From Anaerolineae bacterium (lineage in GTDB: Bacteria; Chloroflexota; Anaerolineae; Fen-1058): a stretch of DNA of 64,000 nt. The notes under the pieces are model-generated. The model was not told where the DNA came from. It saw only the letters and a program-made list of their open reading frames with translations, and did not search any database. This document shows positions 45,623-54,899 of this stretch, in pieces. Within the stretch, counting starts at the first letter, position 1; the number at the start of each line of letters is the position of its first letter. The stretch spans positions 54,787 through 118,786 of the forward strand of contig PMCF01000433.1 of assembly GCA_003154115.1 (NCBI GenBank), given 5' to 3'. A program made the translations under genes and the position numbers.

Positions 45623-47373
45623 GACTTGCCCCGATCCCGGTTAGCCTGCTGTTTCGCCAGCAAATCTCGCACGCTGAAGCGCTCGAAAGTTATCAAATCG
45701 AGGTCGTCAAAGCGCCCGGGCGCGGCTGGGGTGGGCCGCTTACTCCACACGGCTTGGACGACACACAAATCCGGGCTATCAGGACCCTCTATCGTGGCTA
45801 CTTGAAACGGCAGCGCACGGCTACGGGCCTGGCTATATCAGAACAAGAGATTGAGCCGCTGCGCGCAGCGGGTAGTCAACTATTTCGCGCGCTGCCCAAT
45901 ACGATCCAAGATCGACTGCGGCAGGTCCAAGCCCTGGCGTGGCAAACAGGCCAATTGCTGGAGTTGACGCTGATTTTTGAGCCTGGCGCTCAACCGTTGG
46001 CTAGCTTACCCTGGGAACTGCTGCACGATCCCGAACGGCGTTATTTCTTTGCGCTTCACGGCGGACTCATGCGCCAACTTAGATTTTCGACCGCCCCGAA
46101 AATCGATCCAGGCTACGCGCCACACTCAATTTTGGGATTATGGGCCGAACCTGCTAATGTGGAAAATCTATCAATCCGCAAGCAGTTTACTCCTGCACCA
46201 GGCCGCGTGGGTTGGATCACCTGGATTGAGGGATCAGATAGTCTCAACCAACTCGAAGAGCAATTAACAACCGGGCTGTATGACGGCTTGCATATCACTG
46301 CGCATGGGCGCGCCGATGAGAATGGAAGCGATCTGTCTTTAGCCTTTGTCGCCCAAGATGGCAGTCCACTCTGGCTTAGCCCCGATCAGATTGCAACCTT
46401 GATCGCCCAGTATCCAGTGGTGCGTTTTGTATATTTAGATGTCTGCCACAGCGGTGATAGCTTGGATGATTATGCACCAGGGGGGCTAGCCGGCAAGCTG
46501 CTCGGCATGGGCATATCCAGCGTCGTTGTCATGCAAGATGAAATCACGCAAAACGCGGCTGGATTACTCGCGCAAGTTTTCTATCACAACCTGGCGAACC
46601 AAGTGCCTAGCAGTCAGGCAATGACGGCGGCCCGTACTGCTGTTCGTGTTCGCCAAGATGATCCCGCGCACTGGAGCGTTCCAGCGTTCTATAGCCAGGA
46701 AACGCTGCCCGCTGAAAATACCTTGGCCGTAGACAAGGTTCTCGATCGAATTCCGGATCTTCTGCGTCCGCTTAGTCTCTGGCTTTTGATCTTAGCTCTG
46801 TTGATCGGACAACTCTCGTACGCTTTCGCCAATCAGTCAACACTTGCCTCAAACGACATCAAGGGGTACTTGCTGCTCGTAACCGAGAGCATTCTATTGC
46901 CCTTACTGGCCGCCTGCGCGATGTGTCTGGGACAAGATCAAATCGCCGTTAGATACAACCTAAAAGGAAAACAGTGGCTGGAAGTACTCGTGCACAAATA
47001 TACAGCCGCCTTTGTGTGGGGATTCATGGCTTGGGTTGCCATGACAGTGGTGTGGCTAGGTCTGAGCTGGGCAGGGATAACCACACACCTCAGCCCGGGA
47101 ATGAAGCAGATTATCTGGGGAATAGCCCTGGCAGGTTTGGCTGGCGCTGGTTACGTGGGAGCGCGGCAAGCGATTCGACAAAAGATGTTGTTCCTGCGAT
47201 TAGGCCCCTCATCAGTCAAAGCCAGCAATTGGATTTTGTTATTTGGGATTGAGCTACTACCGATAGGTCTGGCCTGGCTGATCGCTCTGGCCTGGCCATT
47301 CCTGGCCTCAACTCTGATTGGCGTTTATCTAGTCATCGCGATGTTGATCGTGGTGATTATCGGCTTGCGCTAA
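45619..47373 (+). CDS. Membrane-anchored CHAT protease
   Basis: Overlaps the ABC-like gene by 4 nt. The N-terminal 130 residues (LASLPWELLHDPERRYFF) are typical of the region before CHAT cores. The CHAT catalytic His is His229 (LHITAHGR) and the Cys is Cys276 (YLDVCHSGDS); both are intact. The last 190 residues have five or so transmembrane helices. A CHAT protease fixed in the membrane beside a transporter-like partner suggests that a membrane event triggers cleavage of a cytosolic target. Substrate unknown. Confidence 0.87.
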   Translation: MRLAPIPVSLLFRQQISHAEALESYQIEVVKAPGRGWGGPLTPHGLDDTQIRAIRTLYRGYLKRQRTATGLAISEQEIEPLRAAGSQLFRALPNTIQDRLRQVQALAWQTGQLLELTLIFEPGAQPLASLPWELLHDPERRYFFALHGGLMRQLRFSTAPKIDPGYAPHSILGLWAEPANVENLSIRKQFTPAPGRVGWITWIEGSDSLNQLEEQLTTGLYDGLHITAHGRADENGSDLSLAFVAQDGSPLWLSPDQIATLIAQYPVVRFVYLDVCHSGDSLDDYAPGGLAGKLLGMGISSVVVMQDEITQNAAGLLAQVFYHNLANQVPSSQAMTAARTAVRVRQDDPAHWSVPAFYSQETLPAENTLAVDKVLDRIPDLLRPLSLWLLILALLIGQLSYAFANQSTLASNDIKGYLLLVTESILLPLLAACAMCLGQDQIAVRYNLKGKQWLEVLVHKYTAAFVWGFMAWVAMTVVWLGLSWAGITTHLSPGMKQIIWGIALAGLAGAGYVGARQAIRQKMLFLRLGPSSVKASNWILLFGIELLPIGLAWLIALAWPFLASTLIGVYLVIAMLIVVIIGLR

Positions 47374-47388
47374 AAGTGTGCCGCTGTT

Positions 47389-48057
47389 TTACGCCTGTAC
47401 CTGAATGATGATCTGCACTAACACGGCGATGGGCACATTCTCAAAACGAGCTACCCCAGCCTCATCAGTGGCCATAGTTTGATCGAGATCTTGGGCAACG
47501 ATATGAACTGAACGGCCCGCGACCTGCGCTAGTCCCAACCGATCAACGCGCACCAGGAGTTGGCAATTCAAGTCGGATTGGCGCATGGCTCGTGTCTCAA
47601 TCGTTAAGGGGACAGGTTGTCCAACCCGCTGACTGAAAAGCAGCCATTCCTCGCCCGTGGTTGAGCTCGCCAGTGTGGGCACTTGAGTTGGGGCTGCAAA
47701 ACTTAAGCGCAGCACATACCAAGCCTCTTGTATTTCAGTGGTCGCATTGACGACGCGTCCCCACAAAGCATTGACTTGCTCAAGCAAAGATGGCACCAAG
47801 CCTGTCGTGGACTTGGCGGCTTCAGCACTCTCCGCCATATCCGCCGTCGCTGCCAGCATCAGCTCAACCAGGTCAGCATAGGCTTGCGCGCAGGCAACAC
47901 AGGCTTCGATGTGCTGCAGTTGGGTGAAGTATCGCTGGTCAACTTCTTCGCCGGCTACCTCGGCGCTGGCGATTTCGGCCAACACTTCACTGTCAAGATG
48001 TAGCTCGGTCGACGCTTTCAGCGCTTGCTGCAAAAACGTGATGCCCCGTTGGCTCAC
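47389..48057 (-). CDS. Zinc-finger anti-sigma-like protein with C-terminal beta domain
   Basis: Start overlaps the end of the preceding reverse-strand gene (ATG at 48057). A zinc-finger motif HIEACVACAQAY near residue 50 fits ZAS-type anti-sigma factors. The C-terminal region (VNATTEIQEAWYVLRLSFAA, VHIVAQDL, VARFENVPIAVLVQI) resembles the beta-rich C-terminal part of the anti-sigma-like protein at 52746. It is the third gene of the sigma operon starting at 49165. No membrane helix is present, so it is a cytosolic ZAS. Confidence 0.7.
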   Translation of the reverse strand: MSQRGITFLQQALKASTELHLDSEVLAEIASAEVAGEEVDQRYFTQLQHIEACVACAQAYADLVELMLAATADMAESAEAAKSTTGLVPSLLEQVNALWGRVVNATTEIQEAWYVLRLSFAAPTQVPTLASSTTGEEWLLFSQRVGQPVPLTIETRAMRQSDLNCQLLVRVDRLGLAQVAGRSVHIVAQDLDQTMATDEAGVARFENVPIAVLVQIIIQVQA

Positions 48058-48314
48058 AATAGATCCTCGTCCGCCAGAGCGCTGGCTGTCAGATCAGCCA
48101 GCGCTTCGTATTCACTCAGGCAAATCACACAGACATCCAAATGAGAGGCCAAATCGGCATAGATCTGGTCAACGGGGTCCCCCGCTAATTCCGCGCTGAC
48201 AAAGGCTGGCAATTCTATTTGATAGGATACGCAAGTCTTCCTGACAGATGTCACTGCCACAGGAACAGACAGCTGTGTAATGAGTCGTTGAACATTAACG
48301 GAAAGACTTAGCAT
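48054..48314 (-). CDS. Small zinc-finger anti-sigma-like protein
   Basis: An 86-residue protein translated from within the end of the sigma gene and overlapping the next gene by 4 nt. It contains HLDVCVICLSEYEAL (His-x3-Cys-x2-Cys), the ZAS zinc-binding pattern, in its C-terminal half. It has no other domain. Probably binds the adjacent sigma factor. Confidence 0.7.
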   Translation of the reverse strand: MLSLSVNVQRLITQLSVPVAVTSVRKTCVSYQIELPAFVSAELAGDPVDQIYADLASHLDVCVICLSEYEALADLTASALADEDLL

Positions 48315-49165
48315 AGATCTTCTCCGGGTGGTAGGCCCAGGATATCCAGCAACTTCCTATGCGCCTCTGGTGGCAAATGGTGCAAAGTTTGCACGATCCG
48401 CGCTTTGATCATGCGGATCTCGTGAGGTTTTTTGCCTAACAACCGCGCGATCTCTTGTGGACTCAACCCGTTGAGAAAATGCTCCTCCGCCACGCGCAAC
48501 TGCAAGTCAGTCGCCAGGTGGGTTCGGAAGAAATCGCGCAGCTGCTGGCGCACTTGTTCGTTAGCTACATGATCTTCCACACTGCGCTCACTCGTCTCAT
48601 GATCTGAAATATGCTCTTCCCAATCACTCTCGGCCGGGCCAGATTGGCCTGCGCTGATCTCTTCTAATGATAGCTCGAGGCCGTCACCACGCATGACCGC
48701 CGTTCTCCGGCGATGCTCGTCAATCATTTTAGCACGCATGGTTTGCAACGCATATGCCCACAAAGCCCGTGGCGCCTTAAGCGGCGACTGCTCCAGGCGA
48801 GCCTGCAAATCACTTATTGCCAGCTGGACGAGTGAATCCTGCTCGTCGCGATCGGCGGTGAACCGATGGGCCTGTTGTCGAAGCCAGCGGTACAGCTCGG
48901 TCCATGCTTGTTCACACCGATCAGATCCAGGCTGACGGCAATTTTCATGCAAAAAAACAGCGTAACGTTGCCACACCTGAGTTTGTATAGCTTTAACCGC
49001 AGTCGACTCTGATGGCAGTGGCGCAGACAAGTCCTGCCAGATCTGGCTCGCTAATTCAAGTGGATCGGCCAGCTGCCAGCCCTGCGCTGTCAGATATTGC
49101 CGAACACACTGGCAGCAACGAGCGTAATCAAAAGCGAGCGTATCGAGTAAGTCGGACTTCAGCAT
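48308..49165 (-). CDS. Sigma-70 family RNA polymerase sigma factor
   Basis: ATG at 49165. Residues 90-160 show a region-2-like segment (ALWAYALQTMRAKMIDEHRRR), and the C-terminal 75 residues a region-4 HTH (LNGLSPQEIARLLGKKPHEIRMIKARI). The N-terminal 90 residues are extra relative to ordinary ECF factors, and the acidic middle is long. It leads an operon with two overlapping ZAS genes. The related sigma factor at 53636 heads a similar operon that includes a CHAT protease. Confidence 0.8.
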   Translation of the reverse strand: MLKSDLLDTLAFDYARCCQCVRQYLTAQGWQLADPLELASQIWQDLSAPLPSESTAVKAIQTQVWQRYAVFLHENCRQPGSDRCEQAWTELYRWLRQQAHRFTADRDEQDSLVQLAISDLQARLEQSPLKAPRALWAYALQTMRAKMIDEHRRRTAVMRGDGLELSLEEISAGQSGPAESDWEEHISDHETSERSVEDHVANEQVRQQLRDFFRTHLATDLQLRVAEEHFLNGLSPQEIARLLGKKPHEIRMIKARIVQTLHHLPPEAHRKLLDILGLPPGEDLC

Positions 49166-49186
49166 GGGTCAAAAAGAAAGGCAATC

Positions 49187-49202
49187 GACGATATGACGAT
49201 AT
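49187..49202. promoter_or_regulatory. Tandem 8-bp repeat in divergent control region
   Basis: GACGATAT is repeated twice in tandem in the 115-bp gap between the sigma operon (reverse) and the secreted peptide gene (forward). It could be a regulator or sigma binding site controlling both directions. No clear -10/-35 pair is seen. Confidence 0.35.
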
Positions 49203-49280
49203 GATTAAGCGTCTCTTTGCGTCTTTTGAAGGTGAACGCGGTGGCCACCAAGTTACACCTTCATCACACCAGGAGACAAC

Positions 49281-49469
49281 ATGTTTCGCAAAAACTTACG
49301 CCGTTGGTTGTTGGCCGGCCTGTTAGCCGCCACGCTGGGCCTGCCGTTTCTGCAGGTTGCCGCCGAGCATTCTACCACTGTAGCCGAAGATGTCACCTCA
49401 CCCCTGTCTGGTGACTGGCACAATCAAGTGGCGGATCAAATTCCAGGTGGCTCGGGTGGTGGCGGGTAA
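49281..49469 (+). CDS. Small secreted peptide with glycine-rich tail
   Basis: A 62-residue ORF with a strong ribosome-binding site (CAGGAGA, 6-7 nt before ATG). The first 28 residues form a signal peptide (RKNLRRWLLAGLLAATLG, cleavage probable near QVAA-EH). The mature part is about 34 residues, acidic, and ends in PGGSGGGG. It lies between two sigma/anti-sigma operons, one with a CHAT protease. It may be the output or substrate of the system. No family recognised. Confidence 0.6.
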   Translation: MFRKNLRRWLLAGLLAATLGLPFLQVAAEHSTTVAEDVTSPLSGDWHNQVADQIPGGSGGGG

Positions 49470-49536
49470 TTAACCTCCGGTCACCTTCTAAGAAGATCAC
49501 GACATCCGCTCGGAAAACACAATGATCACTTGCTGA

Positions 49537-52500
49537 CTACGCCGCTCCCTCACATCCAAAGCTCCCCCAGTGCGCCATGCCCGCCTTCTTCCGGTGCGCG
49601 GCGCGCTGGGCCAGGGCCAATGCTGTGGCCGGGTCTTCACCAGCGACGACGTGCCGATAAAAATCCTGCATCAACTCGGCGGCATCTTCATCCAGTACCG
49701 GCCACAGACTGCCGACAACATGCTGCGCGCCGGCCGCGAGGCACGTTGTCGGCAGTCCGATTAGCTCATCACCTTCATAGATCAGCGCCTGGGTGCCGCT
49801 GCACGCGGACAGCGTGATCAACTCTGGCAATGGCGCCAGCTGCTCCAGCTGATCGAGCCACAGGTCTTGATCGTGCAGGGCGATGCCGCTCAGCCGCCCG
49901 GTGCTGGCATCATGGGAAGCGTGGCTGGCGATGTGTAGAAAGCGAAACGAGGGCCATTCAGGTTCGTTGCGTAAGGCTTGCCAGTTGGCCCAGGTTGCCT
50001 TCTCATCGAGCAGCTGCCGACTACCCGGCTCCCACAACGCTAGCAGCTGCTCGATCTCTACCGTCACTTGCGGTAAGGCGGCTCGGTGCAGGCCAAAATC
50101 CGAGACGCCTATCGCCAGACCAATTGGGCGACGTGGTTCACTCGGGCACGGGCGTAGCCAGAGTTGTTGCAGACTGTGCAGCGATAGCACGCTGCCGGGG
50201 ATGCCGCATTCCATCAGCGGTTGCTGTGACGTCGGCTCGATCAATGCCGCCCACGGTACTTGATGCAGCTGGCGATGCGGTGCGATCAATATCGACGTAG
50301 CGGGCGTTATACGCGCTCCCAGCGTCGCCGGCAGCAACCAGTGACCCAGCTGCGCCAGATCGACTGTTGTAGGCCACCGACCGTTCTTCGCTGTTTTGGT
50401 GCACTGTTCTAACGCAAAATGAAATGAAGCGGTCAGGGGCCGCGTCTCAATCGTGCATTCGTTAGCTGTCACGCTGAGGCAGTACAGATGTGAGGTCGTC
50501 AAATAATAATCGAGCGCAAGCCAGCGGTCGCCCAACCGCTGAGTTGCCAGCTGGACGAAGGTGGCCAGATCGAACTCAGCGCGCAAGGCTGGCGTGTTTT
50601 GATCGGATCGGGCGGTCCGTTCCCATCTTTCGCGCTGCGCCGCATACTGTTGAGTCTTACGCCGCAGCTGTACCAGCCGCTCACGCTCTTCGGCTGAACC
50701 TAGACGCCGCGTCGCACCGAAACTCTCCCGTACCTGATCGCGCAACCAGCGCAGTTCGGCCTCCAATTGTTGCAGTTCGGCGTTGTCGGTCAACGTTGGC
50801 GAAACACTCCGTTGCGCGATCTGCGCTTTGTGGGCTTCGATAAAATACGCCGCCTCGTATGGATTATGGTAGCGCGCGGCCACGGCGACGGCCTGTTCCA
50901 GCAGTGGGGCAGGCCGTTGCAGAAAAGTTCCGGTCAAAGTCGGCTGCGAAAAATTCTGGCGCAGCTGCGCCAGGGCCGTCGTCATACGACGATAAGCGCC
51001 TAGCGCCACTGTATCGTTCTGATCCGCTTCGGCCAGCTGCGCTAATCCGGCCCAGGCCAGCCAATCGGTTTCAGGCATCCCGTCCCGGTTGAGAGCGAGC
51101 GCTTGTTCCCAGACCGTGCGTGCGTGGGAATAGTCCGCTATTTGAAAATAACCACGTCCCAAAGCGGCCAGACAAATGGCTTGCTCCAGTTGCATCTCCG
51201 CACAACCGGCCACTGCCTTTTTCAAATACTCCACCGCTTCGGTGGAACGATCTAGCGCGCACAAGGCCTCACCGAGCAAGCGCTGTGCCAGGACAATTTG
51301 CGTGGTCACGCCCTGTTGCTGTGCCAGATCCAGAGCCTGTTGCAAATACCCTAACGCTTCAACGCCCCGCTGTTCATAGAAGAGCGATCGGGCACGTAAG
51401 TTGTAAACGGTGGCGAGATAGATGGGCTGTTGCGCTTGCTCGTAATAGTGGGTGGCTTGATCGAGGTAAGCGTGGGCCGTGGGAAAGCGGCCAAGGTACT
51501 GCCATAACAGTGCCAAGAATATCGCACATTCGGCCCCCCGATCGTATCGGTGCAGCTGTTCGAACTGTGTCTGCGCGCGTTCGATGTGATGCAGCGCCTC
51601 TTGATAACGTCCCAGTTGGCTAAGCGCTTCTCCCCGGTAGAGTGCTGCGATGGCGGGCATCAGCAGCGATCCGGTGCGTTGATACAATATTTCTGCTTCG
51701 CTGAAGTTTTGCAGACTGCGGGTTTCGTGGCCCAGTCGCAAATGCAGCTTGCCGGAGTTCACCAGATAATCGGCATACAGCACATCCGGGCGTTGGACGG
51801 CAAAGATGATGTCAGCATGGTCAAAAGCGCGCGCGGCCTCACTCAATCGGCCGGTGTCGTAGTAAATCTGAGCCAAGCCGGTGTGACACTGCACGGCTAA
51901 CAGGGGCAGATCGGTCTGTTCAAAGAGGTGCAGTGCCTGCTGAAAATGATCGATCGCGATGTCGGGGTTATCCGTGGAGTACTGTTCGGCAAAGGCCAAT
52001 TGCAACAAGGCCCGGCCGCTTTCCACGGGCGCCGACAGACTGTTCAACAGCTGCAACGCGCGTTCCAGCTCCGCGCGTGCCGCGAGCATGTCACCTTGCT
52101 GCCGCAGGTTACGCCCCCGATAGATCACGCAGCGTGCGACTTGCACGGCGTCACCCAGCGCGGCGAAGTCTTGTTCGCTGCGCGCGATGTTCTCGGCGGC
52201 GGGCGCAGTTTGCGAGGCGAGGATTTGAGCGTAGGCCAACGCCAGGCGGCAGTGCGGCACAAACTCGTCAAAGTGGTATTTTATCAAGTGATCGAGCGCG
52301 TGGTTGAGTTCGGCGCTGGCCTGCGTGAAGTTGCGCACCCAGATGAGTTCGTTGAGCTGCCACTCGCAGGCGGCCAGCCAACCCGGTTCGTTCAACTCGA
52401 TAAAGGCTTCACGCGCACGCTGCAAGGCACTCGCCACGCGATCGGGCCGTACCCAACCAGTGGCCGCGCGGCCCAGTTGCCAGGCCGCGCGGGCGTGGAG

Positions 52501-52734
52501 AAATCGATCGGTGGTGTGACCGGCAGCCGCATCCAGCAGCGCCGCCAACGCCCAACCATAGCGTGGTCGCGCATAGGCCGCCCGCCGGGATTGCTCGCCG
52601 AGGTGATCGAGCAAGACTTGATCTAGCCGGGGCAGGGGCGCAGTCAGCGCGTGAAGGTCAGATTCAAGATCGGGTTGAAGATAGAGTTTTTCGACCAGTG
52701 CCAGGTAGGCCGAAATAGCCGGTGTATCAGCCAT
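49537..52734 (-). CDS. Large TPR-CHAT protease
   Basis: ATG 52734 (MADTPAIS) is preferred over GTG 52788, which overlaps the preceding gene. The 1065-residue protein has TPR repeats over about residues 60-600 (SAPVESGRALLQLAFAEQYS, AIAALYRGEALSQLGRYQEA, LATVYNLRARSLFYEQRGVE), then a linker and a CHAT domain with His938 (LHIASHAS) and Cys978 (TLSACSGTQ), both present. This matches separase-like TPR-CHAT proteins of Chloroflexota and cyanobacteria. It is the last gene of the operon sigma-ZAS-TPR/CHAT. The TPR part probably recognises the signal or substrate. Confidence 0.9.
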   Translation of the reverse strand: MADTPAISAYLALVEKLYLQPDLESDLHALTAPLPRLDQVLLDHLGEQSRRAAYARPRYGWALAALLDAAAGHTTDRFLHARAAWQLGRAATGWVRPDRVASALQRAREAFIELNEPGWLAACEWQLNELIWVRNFTQASAELNHALDHLIKYHFDEFVPHCRLALAYAQILASQTAPAAENIARSEQDFAALGDAVQVARCVIYRGRNLRQQGDMLAARAELERALQLLNSLSAPVESGRALLQLAFAEQYSTDNPDIAIDHFQQALHLFEQTDLPLLAVQCHTGLAQIYYDTGRLSEAARAFDHADIIFAVQRPDVLYADYLVNSGKLHLRLGHETRSLQNFSEAEILYQRTGSLLMPAIAALYRGEALSQLGRYQEALHHIERAQTQFEQLHRYDRGAECAIFLALLWQYLGRFPTAHAYLDQATHYYEQAQQPIYLATVYNLRARSLFYEQRGVEALGYLQQALDLAQQQGVTTQIVLAQRLLGEALCALDRSTEAVEYLKKAVAGCAEMQLEQAICLAALGRGYFQIADYSHARTVWEQALALNRDGMPETDWLAWAGLAQLAEADQNDTVALGAYRRMTTALAQLRQNFSQPTLTGTFLQRPAPLLEQAVAVAARYHNPYEAAYFIEAHKAQIAQRSVSPTLTDNAELQQLEAELRWLRDQVRESFGATRRLGSAEERERLVQLRRKTQQYAAQRERWERTARSDQNTPALRAEFDLATFVQLATQRLGDRWLALDYYLTTSHLYCLSVTANECTIETRPLTASFHFALEQCTKTAKNGRWPTTVDLAQLGHWLLPATLGARITPATSILIAPHRQLHQVPWAALIEPTSQQPLMECGIPGSVLSLHSLQQLWLRPCPSEPRRPIGLAIGVSDFGLHRAALPQVTVEIEQLLALWEPGSRQLLDEKATWANWQALRNEPEWPSFRFLHIASHASHDASTGRLSGIALHDQDLWLDQLEQLAPLPELITLSACSGTQALIYEGDELIGLPTTCLAAGAQHVVGSLWPVLDEDAAELMQDFYRHVVAGEDPATALALAQRAAHRKKAGMAHWGSFGCEGAA

Positions 52735-52745
52735 TGAGGTCAACG

Positions 52746-53594
52746 TCAAACGAGTTCCAGAGTGAGTTGCAAGTCGGCCATGAAGCACTGTCGGGTTTCA
52801 TCCCACACCAGGTTGAGGGGAATGGCTGCAAAGTCCACGCGTCCGCGCTGCGAGATTATCGCTAGGGCGCGATACGAGCCCCACTCGACATTGGCGCGCA
52901 GATCAGGCAGGTCAACAGATTGTTCCGGTTGGGAAGCCGGACCGACTTTGAGTTGCAGGTGCAGCGTCTCAGCGGCTTCTGTGCGCCAGACGGCCTCCAG
53001 CACAATCGACAGCGGCTGTTGATTCATTTCTACTTCGCTGCGCAAGAGCGTGAACCAGGTGTCGTCCAGGCCGGGCTCCGAGCGATAAGCGCCTGCAACC
53101 TGCGGTGTGGCCGGGAAAAAGATCGCGTGAAGTTGATCGGCCGTTTGACGCCAGGTGGCGCGCCAGTTGGCGTGCCACCTGGCAGGCGAGGGGGGCTGCG
53201 TCGCAGACGACGTCCGGGCCTGTTTCTGCAGAAACGACAGATCGGGCGCGGGTACGTTGTGAAAAGGCTGCACGGTCGATTCCAGGGCTTCGCGCAATAG
53301 CTGATAGGAGAACTGGCAGCGCGCGCAGGTTTGCAGATGGGTCTGTAAATAGGGGGGCAGCGGCGCTGGATCGAGGCCGTTGAGTTCATCGTCGACGATA
53401 CGATCGAGGATGGCCTCAACCTCCGCGCAGGCGGCCGCTAGGCCGGCTGGTGAAGGCGCATCATCCGGCAAGTCAGCCTCGCTGGCCGTTTCAATATCTT
53501 CGGCCAGCCGCCGGAAGCGCTCGGGCCAGGGCGCGATTTCCCGCAGGCGCAAGCGCAGCTCGTCAAGGGGGGCAAGGCGAGAATCGTCAGTCAT
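52746..53594 (-). CDS. Zinc-finger anti-sigma-like protein
   Basis: ATG 53594 (MTDDSRL, AAGAG upstream) is chosen; GTG 53639, overlapping the sigma stop as GTGA, is possible. A ZAS motif HLQTCARCQF occurs near residue 90. The C-terminal beta-rich part (DLRANVEWGSYRALAIISQ, TRQCFMADLQLTLELV) is similar in style to the anti-sigma-like protein at 47389. It lies between a sigma factor and a CHAT protease, so cleavage or release by the protease is possible but not shown. Confidence 0.7.
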   Translation of the reverse strand: MTDDSRLAPLDELRLRLREIAPWPERFRRLAEDIETASEADLPDDAPSPAGLAAACAEVEAILDRIVDDELNGLDPAPLPPYLQTHLQTCARCQFSYQLLREALESTVQPFHNVPAPDLSFLQKQARTSSATQPPSPARWHANWRATWRQTADQLHAIFFPATPQVAGAYRSEPGLDDTWFTLLRSEVEMNQQPLSIVLEAVWRTEAAETLHLQLKVGPASQPEQSVDLPDLRANVEWGSYRALAIISQRGRVDFAAIPLNLVWDETRQCFMADLQLTLELV

Positions 53595-53635
53595 GTTGCT
53601 CTTATTTAGATAATGCGATTTGCCGTTCAAGTCTT

Positions 53636-54445
53636 TCACTTGGCGAGCACTTTCTTGAGGCGCTGCAAGGCGCGGTGCTTCAGGTTGTAAACCGCCTGCG
53701 GACTTTTGCCCAGACGCCGCGCCACTTCGTCTTCCGAACGATCGTAAAAGTATACTTCAATAATAACACGCTGCTGAGTTTCACTGGGTAGTTGAGCAAT
53801 GGCGGCCAGCAGCCAGTCCTGCACTTCCGCCTGCGCAAACGGATCGGCGGTCGGATCAGCGAGCAGCTCATGCAAAGAGAAGGAGTCCGAGTCGGCTGAG
53901 GTGGTCAGCGCTCGATCGAGCGACTGGAGCTCTGGCGCGCGTTCCAGAACATCATGCGAGCGCTGGTAATGCTGCAAGATTTTGTTTTTGAGGATTACCG
54001 TCGCCCAGGCGTCGAAGGCCACATCGTAAGGAAACACTTCGCGGAAAATCGTTTCGCAGGTTTCCTGCGCGAAGTCGAGCGCTTCGCGCATGTTGGGCGC
54101 GGTGTGATTCAGGCGCTGCAAGATGCGGCCGGCCCGCTGCGTGAGCCGCTCAAACAAACCGCCCCAGGTCGGTTCATGGCGCTCAGCCAGCGGCTGCACC
54201 CGGTTATATTCCAGCAATACCACGCGAATTACCCGATCGATATACGCCAGGCGAGTTCTGGCTGTCAGCGGATAAGCGACGATGCGGTCGAGGCGGCCCG
54301 ACTCGGCATTGCGTCCCACGATCTCGCGCACCAACCGGCTCAAGGCCGCACGAGATAAACCAAGAGAGGCTAAGTCGTCGTTGGTAACCAGTTCTTTGAC
54401 ACGGTCACGGCATTGAGTGTGGAGATCGGGTAAATGGGTGGGCAT
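53636..54445 (-). CDS. Sigma-70 family RNA polymerase sigma factor
   Basis: Start ATG 54445 is suggested (MPTHLPD), GTG 54460 is possible. A divergent region 2 lies at about 140-175 (DVAFDAWATVILKNKILQHYQRS) and region 4 is clear at the end (VIIEVYFYDRSEDEVARRLGKSPQAVYNLKHRAL). The N-terminal 130 residues are an unusual extension rich in Arg and Leu. First gene of the sigma-ZAS-TPR/CHAT operon. The 157-base region upstream shows no clear gene. Confidence 0.82.
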   Translation of the reverse strand: MPTHLPDLHTQCRDRVKELVTNDDLASLGLSRAALSRLVREIVGRNAESGRLDRIVAYPLTARTRLAYIDRVIRVVLLEYNRVQPLAERHEPTWGGLFERLTQRAGRILQRLNHTAPNMREALDFAQETCETIFREVFPYDVAFDAWATVILKNKILQHYQRSHDVLERAPELQSLDRALTTSADSDSFSLHELLADPTADPFAQAEVQDWLLAAIAQLPSETQQRVIIEVYFYDRSEDEVARRLGKSPQAVYNLKHRALQRLKKVLAK

Positions 54446-54618
54446 GCTGATTGAATTCACGGAAGTTAGGAACCGCGACTACTTTATCATGTGCCGGGTA
54501 ATGTGGCAAACGAGGCAAACTGTCGCGTTCGGCTTGCCATCGAGCGGATGTGGAAGTTTGCCAAGAGGTAGTGCTGTAGGTTAAGCGCGTCGGAAGATTA
54601 GCGCATGATCGACATTTG

Positions 54619-54870
54619 CTAGAGCAGATCGTCGAAGTAGAGCGAGGCAGGTTTACCGTTAGCGTCCACGCTGCGCCACCGATCGGCTTCTTCACGCGGC
54701 ATGAACGTCCGCCCGATTTCCTGCGCGTAGTACAGGATGCAGGCTTGCACGGTTTTGTGTTCCCCAGGGTTAGGTACGGAGAACTCGGAATCTTCGGATC
54801 TCGTTCGAGTCTCTAAATCCAGATCGGAGCGGGCATAAGCCAATCAGCGTTCAGCTTCAGGCGTGTTCAT
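54619..54870 (-). pseudogene. hsdR: Type I restriction HsdR N-terminal fragment
   Basis: A short frame (about 75 codons, 54619-54843) reads ILYYAQEIGRTFMPREEADRW and ends SLYFDDLL-stop. This resembles the N-terminal part of some type I restriction R subunits (AQEIGWTF.PREEAERR). It is truncated after 75 residues and preceded by other broken-frame sequence. The assignment is by memory of family pattern, so confidence is moderate. Confidence 0.4.
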
Positions 54871-54899
54871 AGCTTTGGTGTACGCGTTGAAGAAGTTGG

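Noticed and set aside
47728-48199. Forward-strand ORFs opposite the anti-sigma genes
   Set aside because: They are antisense shadows with no ribosome-binding site, while the reverse strand shows overlapping genes with clear zinc-finger motifs.
50138-52626. Forward ORFs opposite the TPR-CHAT gene, including 232-aa ORF 51928-52626
   Set aside because: Arg/Ala-rich antisense shadows of a well-supported protease gene.
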